A stretch of 64,000 bases of DNA from NCBI RefSeq assembly GCF_000169435.1, contig NZ_AAYB01000002.1, positions 496,001-560,000 of the forward strand, given 5' to 3'. The position numbers and the translations under genes were made by a program. How positions within the stretch are numbered: position 1 is the first letter of the stretch; the number at the start of each line of letters is the position of its first letter. The DNA comes from Roseobacter sp. CCS2 (GTDB taxonomy: Bacteria; Pseudomonadota; Alphaproteobacteria; Rhodobacterales; Rhodobacteraceae). A model generated the notes under the pieces. That model was not told where the DNA came from and did no database searches. It saw only the letters and a list, made by a program, of their open reading frames with translations. Below, in pieces: positions 27,959-38,017 of the stretch.

Positions 27959-29122
27959 TTACTGCCATCGCCCCTCAAAATTCTCGGGTACGAGCAGGAT
28001 ATCGCGGTCCAGTTCTTTGACGTCACGCCGCCCGCAAAGCGCCATGGTCGTATCCAGTTCTTTGTGGATAACCTCAAGGGCGGTCTTCACACCCTTTTCC
28101 CCCATCGCCCCCAACCCATTGACGAACGCCCGTCCGATATATGTGCCCTTCGCACCCATAGCGAGTGCTTTCAGAACATCCTGGCCGGACCTGATGCCAC
28201 TGTCGAGGTGGACCTCAACCTTGTCACCAACCGCATCCATAATGGCCGGCAAGGCACGGATTGAAGACAACGCGCCATCAAGCTGACGACCACCATGATT
28301 TGAAACGATGATCGCGTCGGCACCCAATTCGGCAGCCTTCTTGGCATCTTCTACATCCAATATGCCTTTCAGGATCACCGGACCGCCCCACATCTTCATC
28401 AGTTCTGCGACCCGGTTCCAATCCAACGCAGGATCAAACGCCTCGGCCGTCCAAGATGCCAGCGAAGAAGGATCGGATACGCCTTTGGCGTGCCCCACGA
28501 TATTGCCAAAGAAACGGCGGGGTGTGCCCAGCATTTCAAGCCCCCATGACCATTTCGTTGCAAGGTCAGCCATGCTTGCAAGCGTAAATTTTGGCGGCGC
28601 AGATAGCCCGTTTTTCAGATCTTTGTGTCGCTGCCCCATGATTTGCAGATCAAGGGTGATGACCATCGCCGAACACCACGCATCGCGCGCCCGGTCAAAC
28701 AGGCGCTGCATGAAATCATTGTCCTTCAGGGTATAGACCTGAAACCAAAACGGTTTGTTGGTTTTGGCCGCCACATCTTCGATCGAGCAGATCGACATGG
28801 TAGACAGTGTAAAAGGAACACCGAACTTTTCGGCCGCCCGTGCTGCCTTGATTTCGCCATCGGCGCATTGCATGCCTGTCAGACCGACAGGGGCGAGTGC
28901 CACAGGCATGGACACATCCTGTCCGATCATCTGGCTGGCCGTGGTCCGGTTTGTCATATCAACCGCGATGCGCTGGCGCAGACGGATCAAATCAAAATCA
29001 GAGGTATTCTCGCGGAATGTCTGTTCGGTCCAACTGCCACTTTCGGCGTAGTCGTAGAACATCTTGGGCGTGCGACGCTTATGAAGCCGCTTTAGATCAG
29101 CAATTGTTGTGATGACAGGCAT
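27959..29122 (-). CDS. lldD: FMN-dependent alpha-hydroxy-acid dehydrogenase (L-lactate dehydrogenase type)
   Basis: A 387-residue TIM-barrel flavoenzyme. Family signatures are MPVALAPVGLTGMQ, the FMN-site SNHGGRQLDGA with the catalytic His, and DSGIRSGQDVLKALAMGA. ATG 29122 is preceded by AAGGAAG; an 18-codon upstream extension is rejected. Members oxidise L-lactate or other 2-hydroxy acids. The substrate is likely but not certainly lactate. Confidence 0.85.
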   Translation of the reverse strand: MPVITTIADLKRLHKRRTPKMFYDYAESGSWTEQTFRENTSDFDLIRLRQRIAVDMTNRTTASQMIGQDVSMPVALAPVGLTGMQCADGEIKAARAAEKFGVPFTLSTMSICSIEDVAAKTNKPFWFQVYTLKDNDFMQRLFDRARDAWCSAMVITLDLQIMGQRHKDLKNGLSAPPKFTLASMADLATKWSWGLEMLGTPRRFFGNIVGHAKGVSDPSSLASWTAEAFDPALDWNRVAELMKMWGGPVILKGILDVEDAKKAAELGADAIIVSNHGGRQLDGALSSIRALPAIMDAVGDKVEVHLDSGIRSGQDVLKALAMGAKGTYIGRAFVNGLGAMGEKGVKTALEVIHKELDTTMALCGRRDVKELDRDILLVPENFEGRWQ

Positions 29123-29208
29123 GGCGACTTCCTTGAATTGGTAATTATTTGTTACCGATTTAAGGGGTTTGTGCAAGAGCCTGCTTTGATGTGGATCAAT
29201 GGGGGGTA

Positions 29209-30000
29209 CTAGCCCCTGTGCGTGCCGTCAGCCAAAGATTTCACAAATGCCAGTACGTCCGCCACGCTTTCGTCTGCGCCGATCTTTTCCACAATGGCAG
29301 AGCCGACAACAGCGCCATCAGCAATCCTGGCAATCGCTTCGGCGGCATCCGGTGTCTTGATCCCAAAGCCAACGATTACGGGCAGATCGGTCTGTGCCTT
29401 GATGCGTGCAACCTCTGGGCCGACGTCACCTGCCTGCGCTTCGGCAGTGCCGGTGATGCCCGTGACAGACACATAATAAACAAAGCCTGACGTATTTTGC
29501 AGTACAGTCGGCAATCGCTTGTCATCGGTGGTTGGGGTGGCAAGGCGGATAAAGTTGATGCCTGCTTTCTGCGCGGGGATACATAGTTCGTCATCTTCTT
29601 CGGGGGGCAGGTCGACGATGATCAAACCGTCAATACCGGCCTCTTTGGCATCAACCAGAAATGCATCGACCCCGCGCGAATAGATCGGGTTGTAATAGCC
29701 CATCATCACAATCGGCGTGGTGTCGTCTTCTTTGCGCAGCTCGCGGGCGTATTGCAGCGTCTTTTCCAGATCCTGCCCGGATTCCAATGCGCGCTGACCG
29801 GCCAATTGAATCGTCGCACCGTCCGCCATCGGGTCCGTAAACGGCATTCCCAACTCGATGATATCTACGCCGGCGGCGGGCAGGCCTTTGACGATTTCAA
29901 GACCTTTGTCATAGTCGGGATCACCCGCCATGACGTAAGCCACAAAAGCTTTCTTCGCCTCGCTACGCAACTGCGCAAATTTTGCGTCGATTCTGCTCAT
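29209..30000 (-). CDS. trpA: Tryptophan synthase alpha chain
   Basis: A 263-residue TIM barrel that releases indole from indole-3-glycerol phosphate. The signature is [17 protein letters not shown] (catalytic Glu, then Asp in [11 protein letters not shown]). ATG 30000 gives [11 protein letters not shown]. It is unlinked to trpFB and lies back-to-back with ychF. Confidence 0.96.
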   Translation of the reverse strand: MSRIDAKFAQLRSEAKKAFVAYVMAGDPDYDKGLEIVKGLPAAGVDIIELGMPFTDPMADGATIQLAGQRALESGQDLEKTLQYARELRKEDDTTPIVMMGYYNPIYSRGVDAFLVDAKEAGIDGLIIVDLPPEEDDELCIPAQKAGINFIRLATPTTDDKRLPTVLQNTSGFVYYVSVTGITGTAEAQAGDVGPEVARIKAQTDLPVIVGFGIKTPDAAEAIARIADGAVVGSAIVEKIGADESVADVLAFVKSLADGTHRG

Positions 30001-30137
30001 TTTTGTCCCCGGTCTGCAAACTTGCTGTGGTGTGCTTGAAGGTAGACGGAAAATCAATGGCAGAGTGCGCCTCCCATGCGCTTGCGCCTGTCGTCTGCGC
30101 GCCCTAGAAGCGCGTTCAGGATCAAAGGAGAGCTGTG

Positions 30138-31235
30138 ATGGGTTTCAAGATGGGTATTGTGGGTTTGCCAAACGTGGGCAAATCGACGCTGTTTAACGCG
30201 CTGACCAAGACGGCCGCGGCGCAAGCGGCGAACTTTCCGTTTTGCACCATCGAACCCAATGTCGGTGATGTTGCCGTGCCGGATGCGCGGCTTGATAAAC
30301 TGGCGGCGATTGCGTCGTCCAAGCAGATCATTCCGACGCGGATGACCTTTGTCGATATTGCCGGCCTTGTGAAGGGTGCCAGCAAAGGCGAAGGGCTGGG
30401 CAACCAGTTTCTGGCGAATATCCGCGAATGCGATGCGATTGCCCATGTGCTGCGCTGTTTTGAGGATGATGATATTACCCATGTCGAAGGCCGCGTTGAC
30501 CCTGTTGAAGATGCCGAAGTGATCGAAACCGAACTGATGCTGGCTGATTTGGAAAGCATCGAAAAGCGGCTCCAGAACCTGGTGCGCAAGGTACGTGGTG
30601 GCGACAAAGAAGCAGTACAGCAGGTCAAGTTGTTGGAGCTGGCGCAGGCGGCATTGGAAAATGGCAAACCAGCCCGCACTGTTGAGGTGGATGACGACGA
30701 CGCAAAAGCATGGAAAATGCTGCAACTGCTAACCACAAAGCCCGTTCTTTACGTCTGCAATGTTGAAGAAGACAGTGCCGGGTCCGGTAACAGCCAATCA
30801 GCGCGTGTCGCAGAAATGGCGGCTGCACAGGGCAATTCCCACGTCGTGATTTCAGCGCGGATCGAGGAAGAGATCAGCCAGTTAGAGGCTGAAGAGGCCG
30901 AGATGTTTCTTGAAGAAATGGGTCTTGAAGAAGCCGGTCTCGATCGTCTGATCCGCGCAGGTTACGAATTGCTGCATCTACAGACCTACTTTACCGTGGG
31001 CCCGAAAGAGGCGCGCGCATGGACCATCAAGGAAGGCACCTCAGCGCCGCAAGCGGCGGGTGTCATTCATGGCGATTTTGAGCGGGGCTTTATCCGGGCC
31101 GAAACGATTGCCTATGATGACTTTGTGACGCTGGGCGGCGAACAACCTGCCAAGGAAGCGGGCAAGATGCGCGCCGAAGGCAAGGCTTATATCGTCAAAG
31201 ACGGCGATGTGATGCATTTCCTGTTCAATACATAA
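30138..31235 (+). CDS. ychF: Redox-regulated ATPase/GTPase YchF
   Basis: A 365-residue Obg-family protein. G1 is [14 protein letters not shown], the switch II segment is [20 protein letters not shown], and [12 protein letters not shown] is typical of YchF. A TGS domain ends the protein. AAAGGAG precedes ATG 30138. The family binds ATP rather than GTP and associates with ribosomes. Confidence 0.97.
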   Translation: MGFKMGIVGLPNVGKSTLFNALTKTAAAQAANFPFCTIEPNVGDVAVPDARLDKLAAIASSKQIIPTRMTFVDIAGLVKGASKGEGLGNQFLANIRECDAIAHVLRCFEDDDITHVEGRVDPVEDAEVIETELMLADLESIEKRLQNLVRKVRGGDKEAVQQVKLLELAQAALENGKPARTVEVDDDDAKAWKMLQLLTTKPVLYVCNVEEDSAGSGNSQSARVAEMAAAQGNSHVVISARIEEEISQLEAEEAEMFLEEMGLEEAGLDRLIRAGYELLHLQTYFTVGPKEARAWTIKEGTSAPQAAGVIHGDFERGFIRAETIAYDDFVTLGGEQPAKEAGKMRAEGKAYIVKDGDVMHFLFNT

Positions 31236-31242
31236 GGCCTTC

Positions 31243-31271
31243 TTGATTTTTGGAATATACGTTTGTATATA
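31243..31271 (+). promoter_or_regulatory. Promoter and operator of the AbrB-Doc toxin-antitoxin pair
   Basis: TTGATT (31243-31248) and TATATA (31266-31271) are separated by 17 nt. The inverted repeat ATATAC-GTTT-GTATAT (31255-31270) overlaps the -10 box, so a bound antitoxin would block polymerase. AAAGGAG follows before the ATG at 31294. Confidence 0.72.
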
Positions 31272-31293
31272 CTGTAAATAAAGGAGATGCCCC

Positions 31294-31518
31294 ATGTTTG
31301 AGACTAAGATTCGTAAAGTCGGAAATTCAGCTGTTCTGACATTGTCGAAAGAGGCTTTGGCCGTCTTGGATGCCGCTGAAGGCGACACGATCTATCTGGT
31401 GCGTACCGATGACGGCAGTTTGGCATTGCGCAGGCATGAGGATGATTTTGCCGATGCGATGCGTGCAGCAGAAGATGTGATGGATGAGAACAGGAAAGCC
31501 TTACAGGCGCTGGCATGA
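31294..31518 (+). CDS. AbrB/SpoVT-type antitoxin
   Basis: A 74-residue protein with the swapped-hairpin DNA-binding N-terminus (TKIRKVGNSAVLTLSKEAL) and a C-terminal helix that would neutralise the toxin. It overlaps the Doc-type gene by 4 nt. Control is probably autorepression through the dyad over its promoter. Confidence 0.88.
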   Translation: MFETKIRKVGNSAVLTLSKEALAVLDAAEGDTIYLVRTDDGSLALRRHEDDFADAMRAAEDVMDENRKALQALA

Positions 31519-31889
31519 CTGATCCGGTCTGGCTGCCGATTGAAGTCGTCTACGTTGTTCATGATCGCCAAATTACCCGCCATGGCGGCACACCTGGCAT
31601 TCGGGATAAAGCGCTTATTGAAATGGGATGTGCGAGGCCCTTGAACTTTTGGGCTTACGGCAAGCCTGATCTGTATGATATGGCGGCAGGCTATGCTTTT
31701 GGCATTGCAAAGGCGCATGGGTTTATTGACGGCAATAAGCGCACAGCCCTTGTGGCTGCTATTACCTTTTTGCGCTTGAACAAGGTCAATTTTCTACCGG
31801 ATCAGGTTGAGGCGGTGCGCATGATGGAAGGTCTTGCCGACGACACTGTGCCTGAAGCTGAATTCGCGCGCTGGCTGCGTGACGCCTAA
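31515..31889 (+). CDS. doc: Death-on-curing (Doc/Fic) toxin
   Basis: A 124-residue Fic-fold toxin. The catalytic motif HGFIDGNKR (residues 68-76) matches the Doc consensus HxFxDxNKR. Doc phosphorylates EF-Tu in phage P1. Together with the AbrB-type antitoxin it forms a complete module. Its stop shares 4 nt with the convergent EamA gene. Confidence 0.9.
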   Translation: MTDPVWLPIEVVYVVHDRQITRHGGTPGIRDKALIEMGCARPLNFWAYGKPDLYDMAAGYAFGIAKAHGFIDGNKRTALVAAITFLRLNKVNFLPDQVEAVRMMEGLADDTVPEAEFARWLRDA

Positions 31890-32734
31890 GGTTTTGCCAG
31901 GCGCAGCAATGCGGCGCCGATAAGCACGGTCATTGTTGAAAAGACCTTCATCAGGTCCAACCGTTCTTTCAAAAAGAAGACGCCGATCAGCAGGGCAAAG
32001 ACGATGCTGGTTTCCCGCAAGGCCGTGACCAACGCGATAGGGGCTTGTGTAAAGGCCCATGTCACAATCGCATATGCGATGAACGATGCCCCGCCGCCGA
32101 TCCAGAACAGCTTGTGACCGGTTTGCCAAAGTTTGCCATATGTCTGCGGTGCACGTACCGCAACGATGGCCACGAGTGCGATGTTGTTGCCAATAGCCAG
32201 CCATCCAAAATATGCCAGTGACGTGCCGCCAGCACGCGCACCCATCCCGTCGACAATGGAATAACCGGCGATAAAGCAGCCCGTAATCAGTGCAAACACC
32301 GCCGCCTTGCCATTGCGCAACCCATCAGCGCGACGCACGAGCGCGAGGCTGACAATGCCGACCCCGATGATAAGAACGGCAAGAAGCTCTGTGCCTTTCA
32401 AAGTCACCCCAAGCATCGTGATTGATACAAAAGCCACGATCAACGGGGCAGATCCGCGCGCAATCGGATACACTTGGGTCAGGTCGCCCGCGCTGTAGGA
32501 ATAAAGCAGAAAAAGCTGGTAGCCCAAGTGCAACAATATGCCAGCGGCCAGATAAGGCAGGGCGTCAGCCCCAAGCGGAGGTGCCACCAGAATAGCCACA
32601 ATCGCAAAAGGTGTGTGCCCGAACATCACGGCCGTCAGCGACACCAATTTGTCCGCGCCGTTTTTGACAAGCGCATTCCACGCCGCATGCAAAACGGCGG
32701 CCCCGATGACGGCTAGAAAAACGGTGATTGTCAC
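31886..32734 (-). CDS. EamA/DMT-family transporter
   Basis: A 282-residue, about ten-helix permease with two EamA repeats (AVLHAAWNALVKNGADK at the start of repeat one; ITGCFIAGYSIVDGMGAR at the start of repeat two). The GDLTQVYPIARGSAPLIV segment is typical. The substrate is unknown. Confidence 0.85.
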   Translation of the reverse strand: MTITVFLAVIGAAVLHAAWNALVKNGADKLVSLTAVMFGHTPFAIVAILVAPPLGADALPYLAAGILLHLGYQLFLLYSYSAGDLTQVYPIARGSAPLIVAFVSITMLGVTLKGTELLAVLIIGVGIVSLALVRRADGLRNGKAAVFALITGCFIAGYSIVDGMGARAGGTSLAYFGWLAIGNNIALVAIVAVRAPQTYGKLWQTGHKLFWIGGGASFIAYAIVTWAFTQAPIALVTALRETSIVFALLIGVFFLKERLDLMKVFSTMTVLIGAALLRLAKP

Positions 32735-32809
32735 GGGGGGCTCCCTTTGGTCGCACGATGTGCGTGTGAAGCCACTTAAGCTGAGATCATGTCAAACTGC
32801 AACGCTGCC

Positions 32810-33640
32810 CTATTCCTGATCATCGCGTAGCTGTCGTTTGATTTTCGCCGCCCGTTCCGGCGGCAAGGTCGGCGCGTTATCCCGCATTTGTTGTACCTTT
32901 GCCTCGGCCCCGGCGATCAAACCTTGGATATGCTGCGCCTCTGGCAGGTTCTTCCAATATTTCTTGGGCATCTCTGATGTCATCGCGCTGACCTTCAGGC
33001 GCGCAGGGTTAAAGATATTACAAAAATAGGTCCCCCACAGCGCCTCTGCCGCGTCCTCGGGCAAGTCGGGCTTGGGTTGACCGGGGTGAAACGAAAGATT
33101 GCCGTCGACAAACTGCGCGGTCACATCCGGCGTGGCAATCATCCAATCCATATCGGCAAAGCGGCGGGCAAAGAAGGGGGCGGTCGGTTCAACCGTGTGA
33201 TGCGTGGGTTCAAACCAGGCAGCAAAGCTGCGCCGCGCGCCGCCTTGGCGCAGGTCACGAAACCGGACAAAGGCTTTCATCTTATGTTTGCAACGATGCA
33301 CACCCTTTTCCATATGCCGCAGCTTGGCCAAATCGGGGTCAGCCCGATCCTGCATCAACCCGGGTTGATGCCGCAGGCGCCAAAGCAACGCGTAGAGCCG
33401 TGCAAAGCGTTGTGGATCTTTGTGCCACACAACCCAATCAGCCATCTGCACAAAGCTTTGCGGGGCTTTGATCCGTCGTGTGAGGGGCGGTAAAGCGGCC
33501 GCAGTGGCAAAGAGTTCCCCCATCTCATTGTCGAAATCCCACAAAACGTCATCGGGCGAAACACCTGCACCAATCAGCCGCTTGGCTGCATCGCGCCATG
33601 CAATATCCGTGCCAATCCGGGGCAGCGGGACAGTGTACAT
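32810..33640 (-). CDS. DUF4130/TIGR03915-family DNA-metabolism protein
   Basis: A 276-residue protein; the start ATG 33640 gives MYTVPLPRIGTDIAWRDAA. The family signature is WGTYFCNIFNPARLKVSAM followed by MPKKYWKNLPEA. It overlaps the radical-SAM gene by one nucleotide (TGATG). The pair is widely conserved and annotated as putative DNA modification/repair; no reaction is known to me. The upstream in-frame extension falls inside the radical-SAM gene and is rejected. Confidence 0.85.
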   Translation of the reverse strand: MYTVPLPRIGTDIAWRDAAKRLIGAGVSPDDVLWDFDNEMGELFATAAALPPLTRRIKAPQSFVQMADWVVWHKDPQRFARLYALLWRLRHQPGLMQDRADPDLAKLRHMEKGVHRCKHKMKAFVRFRDLRQGGARRSFAAWFEPTHHTVEPTAPFFARRFADMDWMIATPDVTAQFVDGNLSFHPGQPKPDLPEDAAEALWGTYFCNIFNPARLKVSAMTSEMPKKYWKNLPEAQHIQGLIAGAEAKVQQMRDNAPTLPPERAAKIKRQLRDDQE

Positions 33641-34875
33641 CAAAACAGGCTCAACTGTTCTGGTGGCGGGGCAAAGCGTGCGCGCAGATTGATGCTGTCG
33701 GTCAAACCGCCGGGCGACCAATCCAGCGCGGTGATAAACGCCTGCGCCTTTTTCAGCGATGCACCCATGCGCAACAGATCCTCGTATCGCAAGCGGCGGT
33801 GCCGCCGCGTGGACAAAATGCGCCCCACAGTGCGCGTGCCAAACCCGGGGATGCGCAACAGCATTTCCTTACTGGCTTTGTTCACGTCTACCGGAAATTG
33901 CGCGCGATTTTGCAGGGCCCACGCCAGCTTTGGATCAACCTCCAGATCAAGGTTGCCATCGGGACGGGCCGCAGTAATTTCATCAACGCCAAAGCCATAA
34001 AAACGCAAAAGCCAGTCAGCTTGGTAAAGCCTGTGTTCACGCACCAACGGCGGCTTGATCAAGGGCAGCTTGGCCGTCGCATCTGGAATGGGCGAGAAGG
34101 CTGAATAATACACCCGCTTCAGTTTGTAATCGCCATAAAGCTGGGTCGACTGCCCAAGGATTGTTGCATCTGTTGACCCATCGGCCCCGACAATCATCTG
34201 GGTTGATTGGCCTGCGGGCACAAAGCGCTTGCCGCGTTTGCCGGTATAGCTGCGCTCACCCGCCATATCCTTGCGCGACTTTACATCACCCATCGCCTTG
34301 CGAATGGTTACAGGGTTCTTTTCGGGCGCATAGGCTTTGACGCTATTGTCGGTGGGCAATTCGACGTTGATCGACAAACGATCCGCATATAGTCCCGCTT
34401 CTTCGATCAATTCAGGTGCTGCGTCGGGAATAGTTTTGAGGTGAATATAGCCGCGAAAATTCTCGACCTCGCGCAGGCGCTTGGCGATGCGCAGCATGTC
34501 TTCCATTGTCTTGTCAGGGGATTGGATGATGCCGGAGGACAGGAAAAGACCTTCGATATAATTGCGCCGATAAAACTCAATCGTCAGCTGTACGACCTCA
34601 TCCACGGAAAACCGCGCGCGTTGCACGTTCGAGGACACCCGGTTGATGCAATAGGCGCAATCGTAGATGCAGAAATTCGTCATCAGTATTTTAAGCAAAC
34701 TAATGCAGCGCCCGTCGGGGGCATAGGCATGGCAGATACCCGACCCTTCGGTCGACCCTAGTCCTTTGCCATCACGACTGTCACGGCGGGTCGTCCCGCT
34801 GGACGCACAAGAGGCATCATAGCGGGCCGCATCACTGAGAATTGCGAGCTTTTGTGAAAGATCAAGACGGGCCAT
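33640..34875 (-). CDS. Radical-SAM protein, putative DNA modification/repair (TIGR03916 type)
   Basis: A 411-residue radical-SAM enzyme with the cluster motif CIYDCAYCINR (about residues 70-80) and a helix-hairpin-helix DNA-binding end (VNKASKEMLLRIPGFGTRTV). It is translated together with the DUF4130 gene. The chemistry is unknown, but HhH plus radical SAM points to nucleic acid as the substrate. Confidence 0.88.
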   Translation of the reverse strand: MARLDLSQKLAILSDAARYDASCASSGTTRRDSRDGKGLGSTEGSGICHAYAPDGRCISLLKILMTNFCIYDCAYCINRVSSNVQRARFSVDEVVQLTIEFYRRNYIEGLFLSSGIIQSPDKTMEDMLRIAKRLREVENFRGYIHLKTIPDAAPELIEEAGLYADRLSINVELPTDNSVKAYAPEKNPVTIRKAMGDVKSRKDMAGERSYTGKRGKRFVPAGQSTQMIVGADGSTDATILGQSTQLYGDYKLKRVYYSAFSPIPDATAKLPLIKPPLVREHRLYQADWLLRFYGFGVDEITAARPDGNLDLEVDPKLAWALQNRAQFPVDVNKASKEMLLRIPGFGTRTVGRILSTRRHRRLRYEDLLRMGASLKKAQAFITALDWSPGGLTDSINLRARFAPPPEQLSLF

Positions 34876-34913
34876 TTGTTCATGTTATGTTCTCATTCAG
34901 TGCTGGGCAAGTC

Positions 34914-36068
34914 TTATTCTTTGTCTGACGCATGCGAAGGTGTCTCAGTCGTAGGAAAGCTCTTTTGCATGAAGTCTTTGGTGGCTTTATCTTGATGCAG
35001 TTTTTCCATCGGTGGCTGCTTGCGCGCGTTCTTCCATAACGTAGAAATTGACCGACAATGATAAAGTGAAAACGCGCGTGATGCCGGAAAAATTCTGCGA
35101 TTGACCCGCTCTAACGCATGCACACCCCAAGGCATACGACCCAAAAAGCTGTCTGGCACAACACAGTATTTATTTACGCAGCGCGCAGGCGGGTCGGCGG
35201 TGTAGATATGATCGGCGTGTTGCACTTTGTTGGCACTTGGTGCGCGATACCGCCATTCACCGTCAAAAGATGTATATTTAAAGATGGATTTTGCAGTCGC
35301 GTCAAAGATGCTTTGACCAGAGCGAGAGACGACCAGTTCATCAATATCGCAGATCAGAACGCCACGCGCCTTTTGCAGCCACCTTTCGCGCACAATGTTC
35401 AGCAGGGCGCGTTGCAGAAACTTCAAAGCGCCCACTGGCGTTACCGTTGCAGGGTTTGGTCCATATCGCAAAGGGACATCCAACACATCAGCGACCGCGA
35501 TACCGGGAATCTGTGCAAGCGCTTGCCGCAAATCTTCGCTGCTGTAGGTTTCGCTGTTGTTGTTACTGAGCAAGACAGCATCGACACCGTGATTGCGCTG
35601 ATGGGCCGTCACCCAGTCGCAAACCCATGACAGATCGTTGTCCTTATTTTGCGCATAAAGAACGTTGCGGCCGCGATAACGCTCCGGGTCAGCTTGGCTG
35701 AAGGGGATACTAAGACTGTTTGTACCTGTGGAAAGTTCAAGCGCGACAGGCGGCGCTGCACAGGGGATGGTTACAGTATCATACACACTGAATTGAGTGA
35801 GGCGGCCCGCTTTGCGGGGCTGATCGCCGACTGTCCAGCGTGCGTTTTGCAGTATTCCTTTGAAATCGAACCATTTGGGGCAGAAAACCTGCAATTGCTG
35901 CCGTTCCGCCGACCAGACCGTATCATAGATGAGCGTATCGTCGTCGTATTGGCGCCAAAAGATCGGATTAAGGACTTCTGCGCCCTTTGGAAGGCCGCGT
36001 TTCCCTAGACCAAAAGCCGTGGCTGAAACCGAAGCGAGCTGATGTACTGTACTTTGCAGTTGGGTCAT
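34914..36068 (-). CDS. Glycosyltransferase, GT2/GT92-like
   Basis: A 384-residue protein; ATG 36068 (MTQLQSTVHQLASVSATAFG) avoids the longer overlap with the GT25 gene. The core has VLYAQNKDNDLSWVCDWV, VDAVLLSNNNSETYSSE and the metal-binding DID motif in GVLICDIDELVVSRSG. It is the last gene of the glycan cluster and probably decorates the same glycan as its neighbours. Confidence 0.75.
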   Translation of the reverse strand: MTQLQSTVHQLASVSATAFGLGKRGLPKGAEVLNPIFWRQYDDDTLIYDTVWSAERQQLQVFCPKWFDFKGILQNARWTVGDQPRKAGRLTQFSVYDTVTIPCAAPPVALELSTGTNSLSIPFSQADPERYRGRNVLYAQNKDNDLSWVCDWVTAHQRNHGVDAVLLSNNNSETYSSEDLRQALAQIPGIAVADVLDVPLRYGPNPATVTPVGALKFLQRALLNIVRERWLQKARGVLICDIDELVVSRSGQSIFDATAKSIFKYTSFDGEWRYRAPSANKVQHADHIYTADPPARCVNKYCVVPDSFLGRMPWGVHALERVNRRIFPASRAFSLYHCRSISTLWKNARKQPPMEKLHQDKATKDFMQKSFPTTETPSHASDKE

Positions 36069-36076
36069 TCGCTGCC

Positions 36077-36862
36077 TCAGACCAGCTTGCGATTGCTGCG
36101 CCACAAACGGCCACGCCGGGCCAGCCAGCCTGCTCTGCGAAAGTAGTTCGCAGCCTTGAGCCGATAGTGAGGCAAGCGCTGATACCATTTGAATTTTTTG
36201 ACCAGCGCAAAGTTGCTGCCTGTGATTGAACTTTCGTTGCCATCGTCCACATGCGTTGAAAACGGCTCAAGCCCGCATTGGCGAAAGTCATGCAGAAAAA
36301 AGCGGTTCAATTCGTGATCAAACGCCCGTGTTTGCGGCCAGAGGTTGGGCAGCACGCGCTGCGCCACATCGCGTTTTATCAAATAGGCTGCGTTACCGGT
36401 AAACGGACCGACATAGGCGTTCAGGCTGTAGTCACCAACATATCCCTGACGCACTGGCAATTTGGCGCGAATACAATTGAACCGGACTGTGTCCCAATGA
36501 TCCGAAGCCTCAAGCGCCAAATCTAGGCTTTGCAAAAAATCATCGTGAAATACAACATCGTCTTCAAGGATGAGTGCCACATCACTATCCGACGCCAGAA
36601 ACGCTTCCCAAACGGCGATATGGCTGGCGTAACAGCCCATCTTACCCGGCAAAATAGGGCTTCCCATATTCCGGGCATAGGCCGCCGCATCGGCCCTTTT
36701 GCTAAGTGTGTCGACCTGCTGCTTTCCATCAATAGCAGGGAAGCGCTGGCAAGGCAGGTCAAGCGGACGTAACTGGTCTTCCATGTGCTGCAATCGGTCG
36801 GCGTCGCGATCCAAGTTGATCAGCCAGACACCCAGATCAGCGCGGGTATGGCCCCTAACCAT
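36077..36862 (-). CDS. GT25-family glycosyltransferase
   Basis: A 261-residue protein with the GT25 plan: VWLINLDRDADRLQHMEDQL at the start, KMGCYASHIAVWEAFL, and the ALILEDDVVFHDDF motif. GT25 enzymes act in LPS and glycoprotein glycan synthesis. It overlaps the NeuB-type gene by 8 nt, which supports coupled expression. A basic C-terminus could be membrane-associated. Confidence 0.86.
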   Translation of the reverse strand: MVRGHTRADLGVWLINLDRDADRLQHMEDQLRPLDLPCQRFPAIDGKQQVDTLSKRADAAAYARNMGSPILPGKMGCYASHIAVWEAFLASDSDVALILEDDVVFHDDFLQSLDLALEASDHWDTVRFNCIRAKLPVRQGYVGDYSLNAYVGPFTGNAAYLIKRDVAQRVLPNLWPQTRAFDHELNRFFLHDFRQCGLEPFSTHVDDGNESSITGSNFALVKKFKWYQRLPHYRLKAANYFRRAGWLARRGRLWRSNRKLV

Positions 36863-37886
36863 CCAGATCCGTCCACTTCAACTGGGTGTTCCGCGTCACT
36901 GCCGCCTTTAGTGTCTTGCCCAAAACCTTGTCAAAATCATAACCCGCAATTTCGCCTGATCCTGGTCTGCGTGCCCAAATGTCAGCCTCAGTAATCACAT
37001 GGCCTGCGGGCAGGTCACGGTCGGCCACGACGGATGCGCGGGCGAAACGATAGACGTCTTCTTCGGCGCTGGTCCGCTGTTTGGGGTTATGCAGTGCGGT
37101 GTGGATTTCGCGGGAACGGTCGATGATATGGCGCAATTCCGAAGGGTCCATAGAGTTGATGATATCGGGACCCTTGCGATAGCGGGTGTCGGTGTAGTGG
37201 CGCTCCAGGATGCATGCCCCAAGTGCAACAGAGGCCAGCGCCATCTCTGGGCCGATGGAATGGTCGGAAAAGCCAACAACGGCGTTTGGAAATGCTTCTT
37301 TAAGGTCAGTGACACCCTGCAGCGATACGATCTCGGGCGGTGAGGGGTAAAGGTTCGTGCATTCCAGAAGGGCATATTCAATCCCCGCATCATCCAAGAT
37401 CGCCACAGAGGCGCGAATTGTCTCGATGCTTTGCATGCCTGTGGACATCAGCACTGGTTTGCCCATGCGCGCGATATGGCGGATGAGGGGCAGGTTATCA
37501 GCCTCACCCGATCCGATTTTAAAGGCGGGTACATCAAGATCATTCAGAAAATCAGCCGCCGCACGTGAAAACGGGGTCGATATCCAGATCATCCCAAGGC
37601 TTTCGGTATAGCGCTTTAGCTCTGCCTCATCCTCCAGCGACAGGGCACATGCCGCCATCACATCCCAGATCGACACATCTGCGTTGGGCGGAAAGATCTG
37701 CTTGGCCTCTTCGGTCATTTCGTCTTCGATGATGTGGGTCTGGTGCTTGATCATCTCGCATCCGGCACCTGCCGCCAGACGCACCATTTCCTTGGCGACA
37801 TCCAGATCACCACCATGGTTGATCCCGATCTCGGCAATCACCAAAGGCGGGTATTCGGGTCCTATCTTGCGGCCAGCGATATCCAT
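36855..37886 (-). CDS. N-acetylneuraminate synthase-family (NeuB-type) nonulosonate synthase
   Basis: A 343-residue enzyme that condenses PEP with a hexosamine. The N-terminal NeuB barrel (PLVIAEIGINHGGDLDVAKE ... SGEADNLPLI ... GFSDHSIGPEMALASVALGA) is followed by an SAF (antifreeze-like) domain at about residues 285-340. The subfamily (sialic, legionaminic, pseudaminic or KDN) cannot be assigned from the sequence. With the CMP-transferase at 38722 it gives synthesis and activation of a nonulosonic acid. Confidence 0.88.
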   Translation of the reverse strand: MDIAGRKIGPEYPPLVIAEIGINHGGDLDVAKEMVRLAAGAGCEMIKHQTHIIEDEMTEEAKQIFPPNADVSIWDVMAACALSLEDEAELKRYTESLGMIWISTPFSRAAADFLNDLDVPAFKIGSGEADNLPLIRHIARMGKPVLMSTGMQSIETIRASVAILDDAGIEYALLECTNLYPSPPEIVSLQGVTDLKEAFPNAVVGFSDHSIGPEMALASVALGACILERHYTDTRYRKGPDIINSMDPSELRHIIDRSREIHTALHNPKQRTSAEEDVYRFARASVVADRDLPAGHVITEADIWARRPGSGEIAGYDFDKVLGKTLKAAVTRNTQLKWTDLDG

Positions 37887-38017
37887 GTCGGGTCTCCCGT
37901 CTGTATGTTTGGCACGTGTCTATGAGGTTTCAATCGAAGGGGCAATTGGGTCGGTCCCATTGCAATGCGCACCTGCATGGTCCAAGTGACAAAGCCAGAC
38001 CAACAACCGAGCCTACG

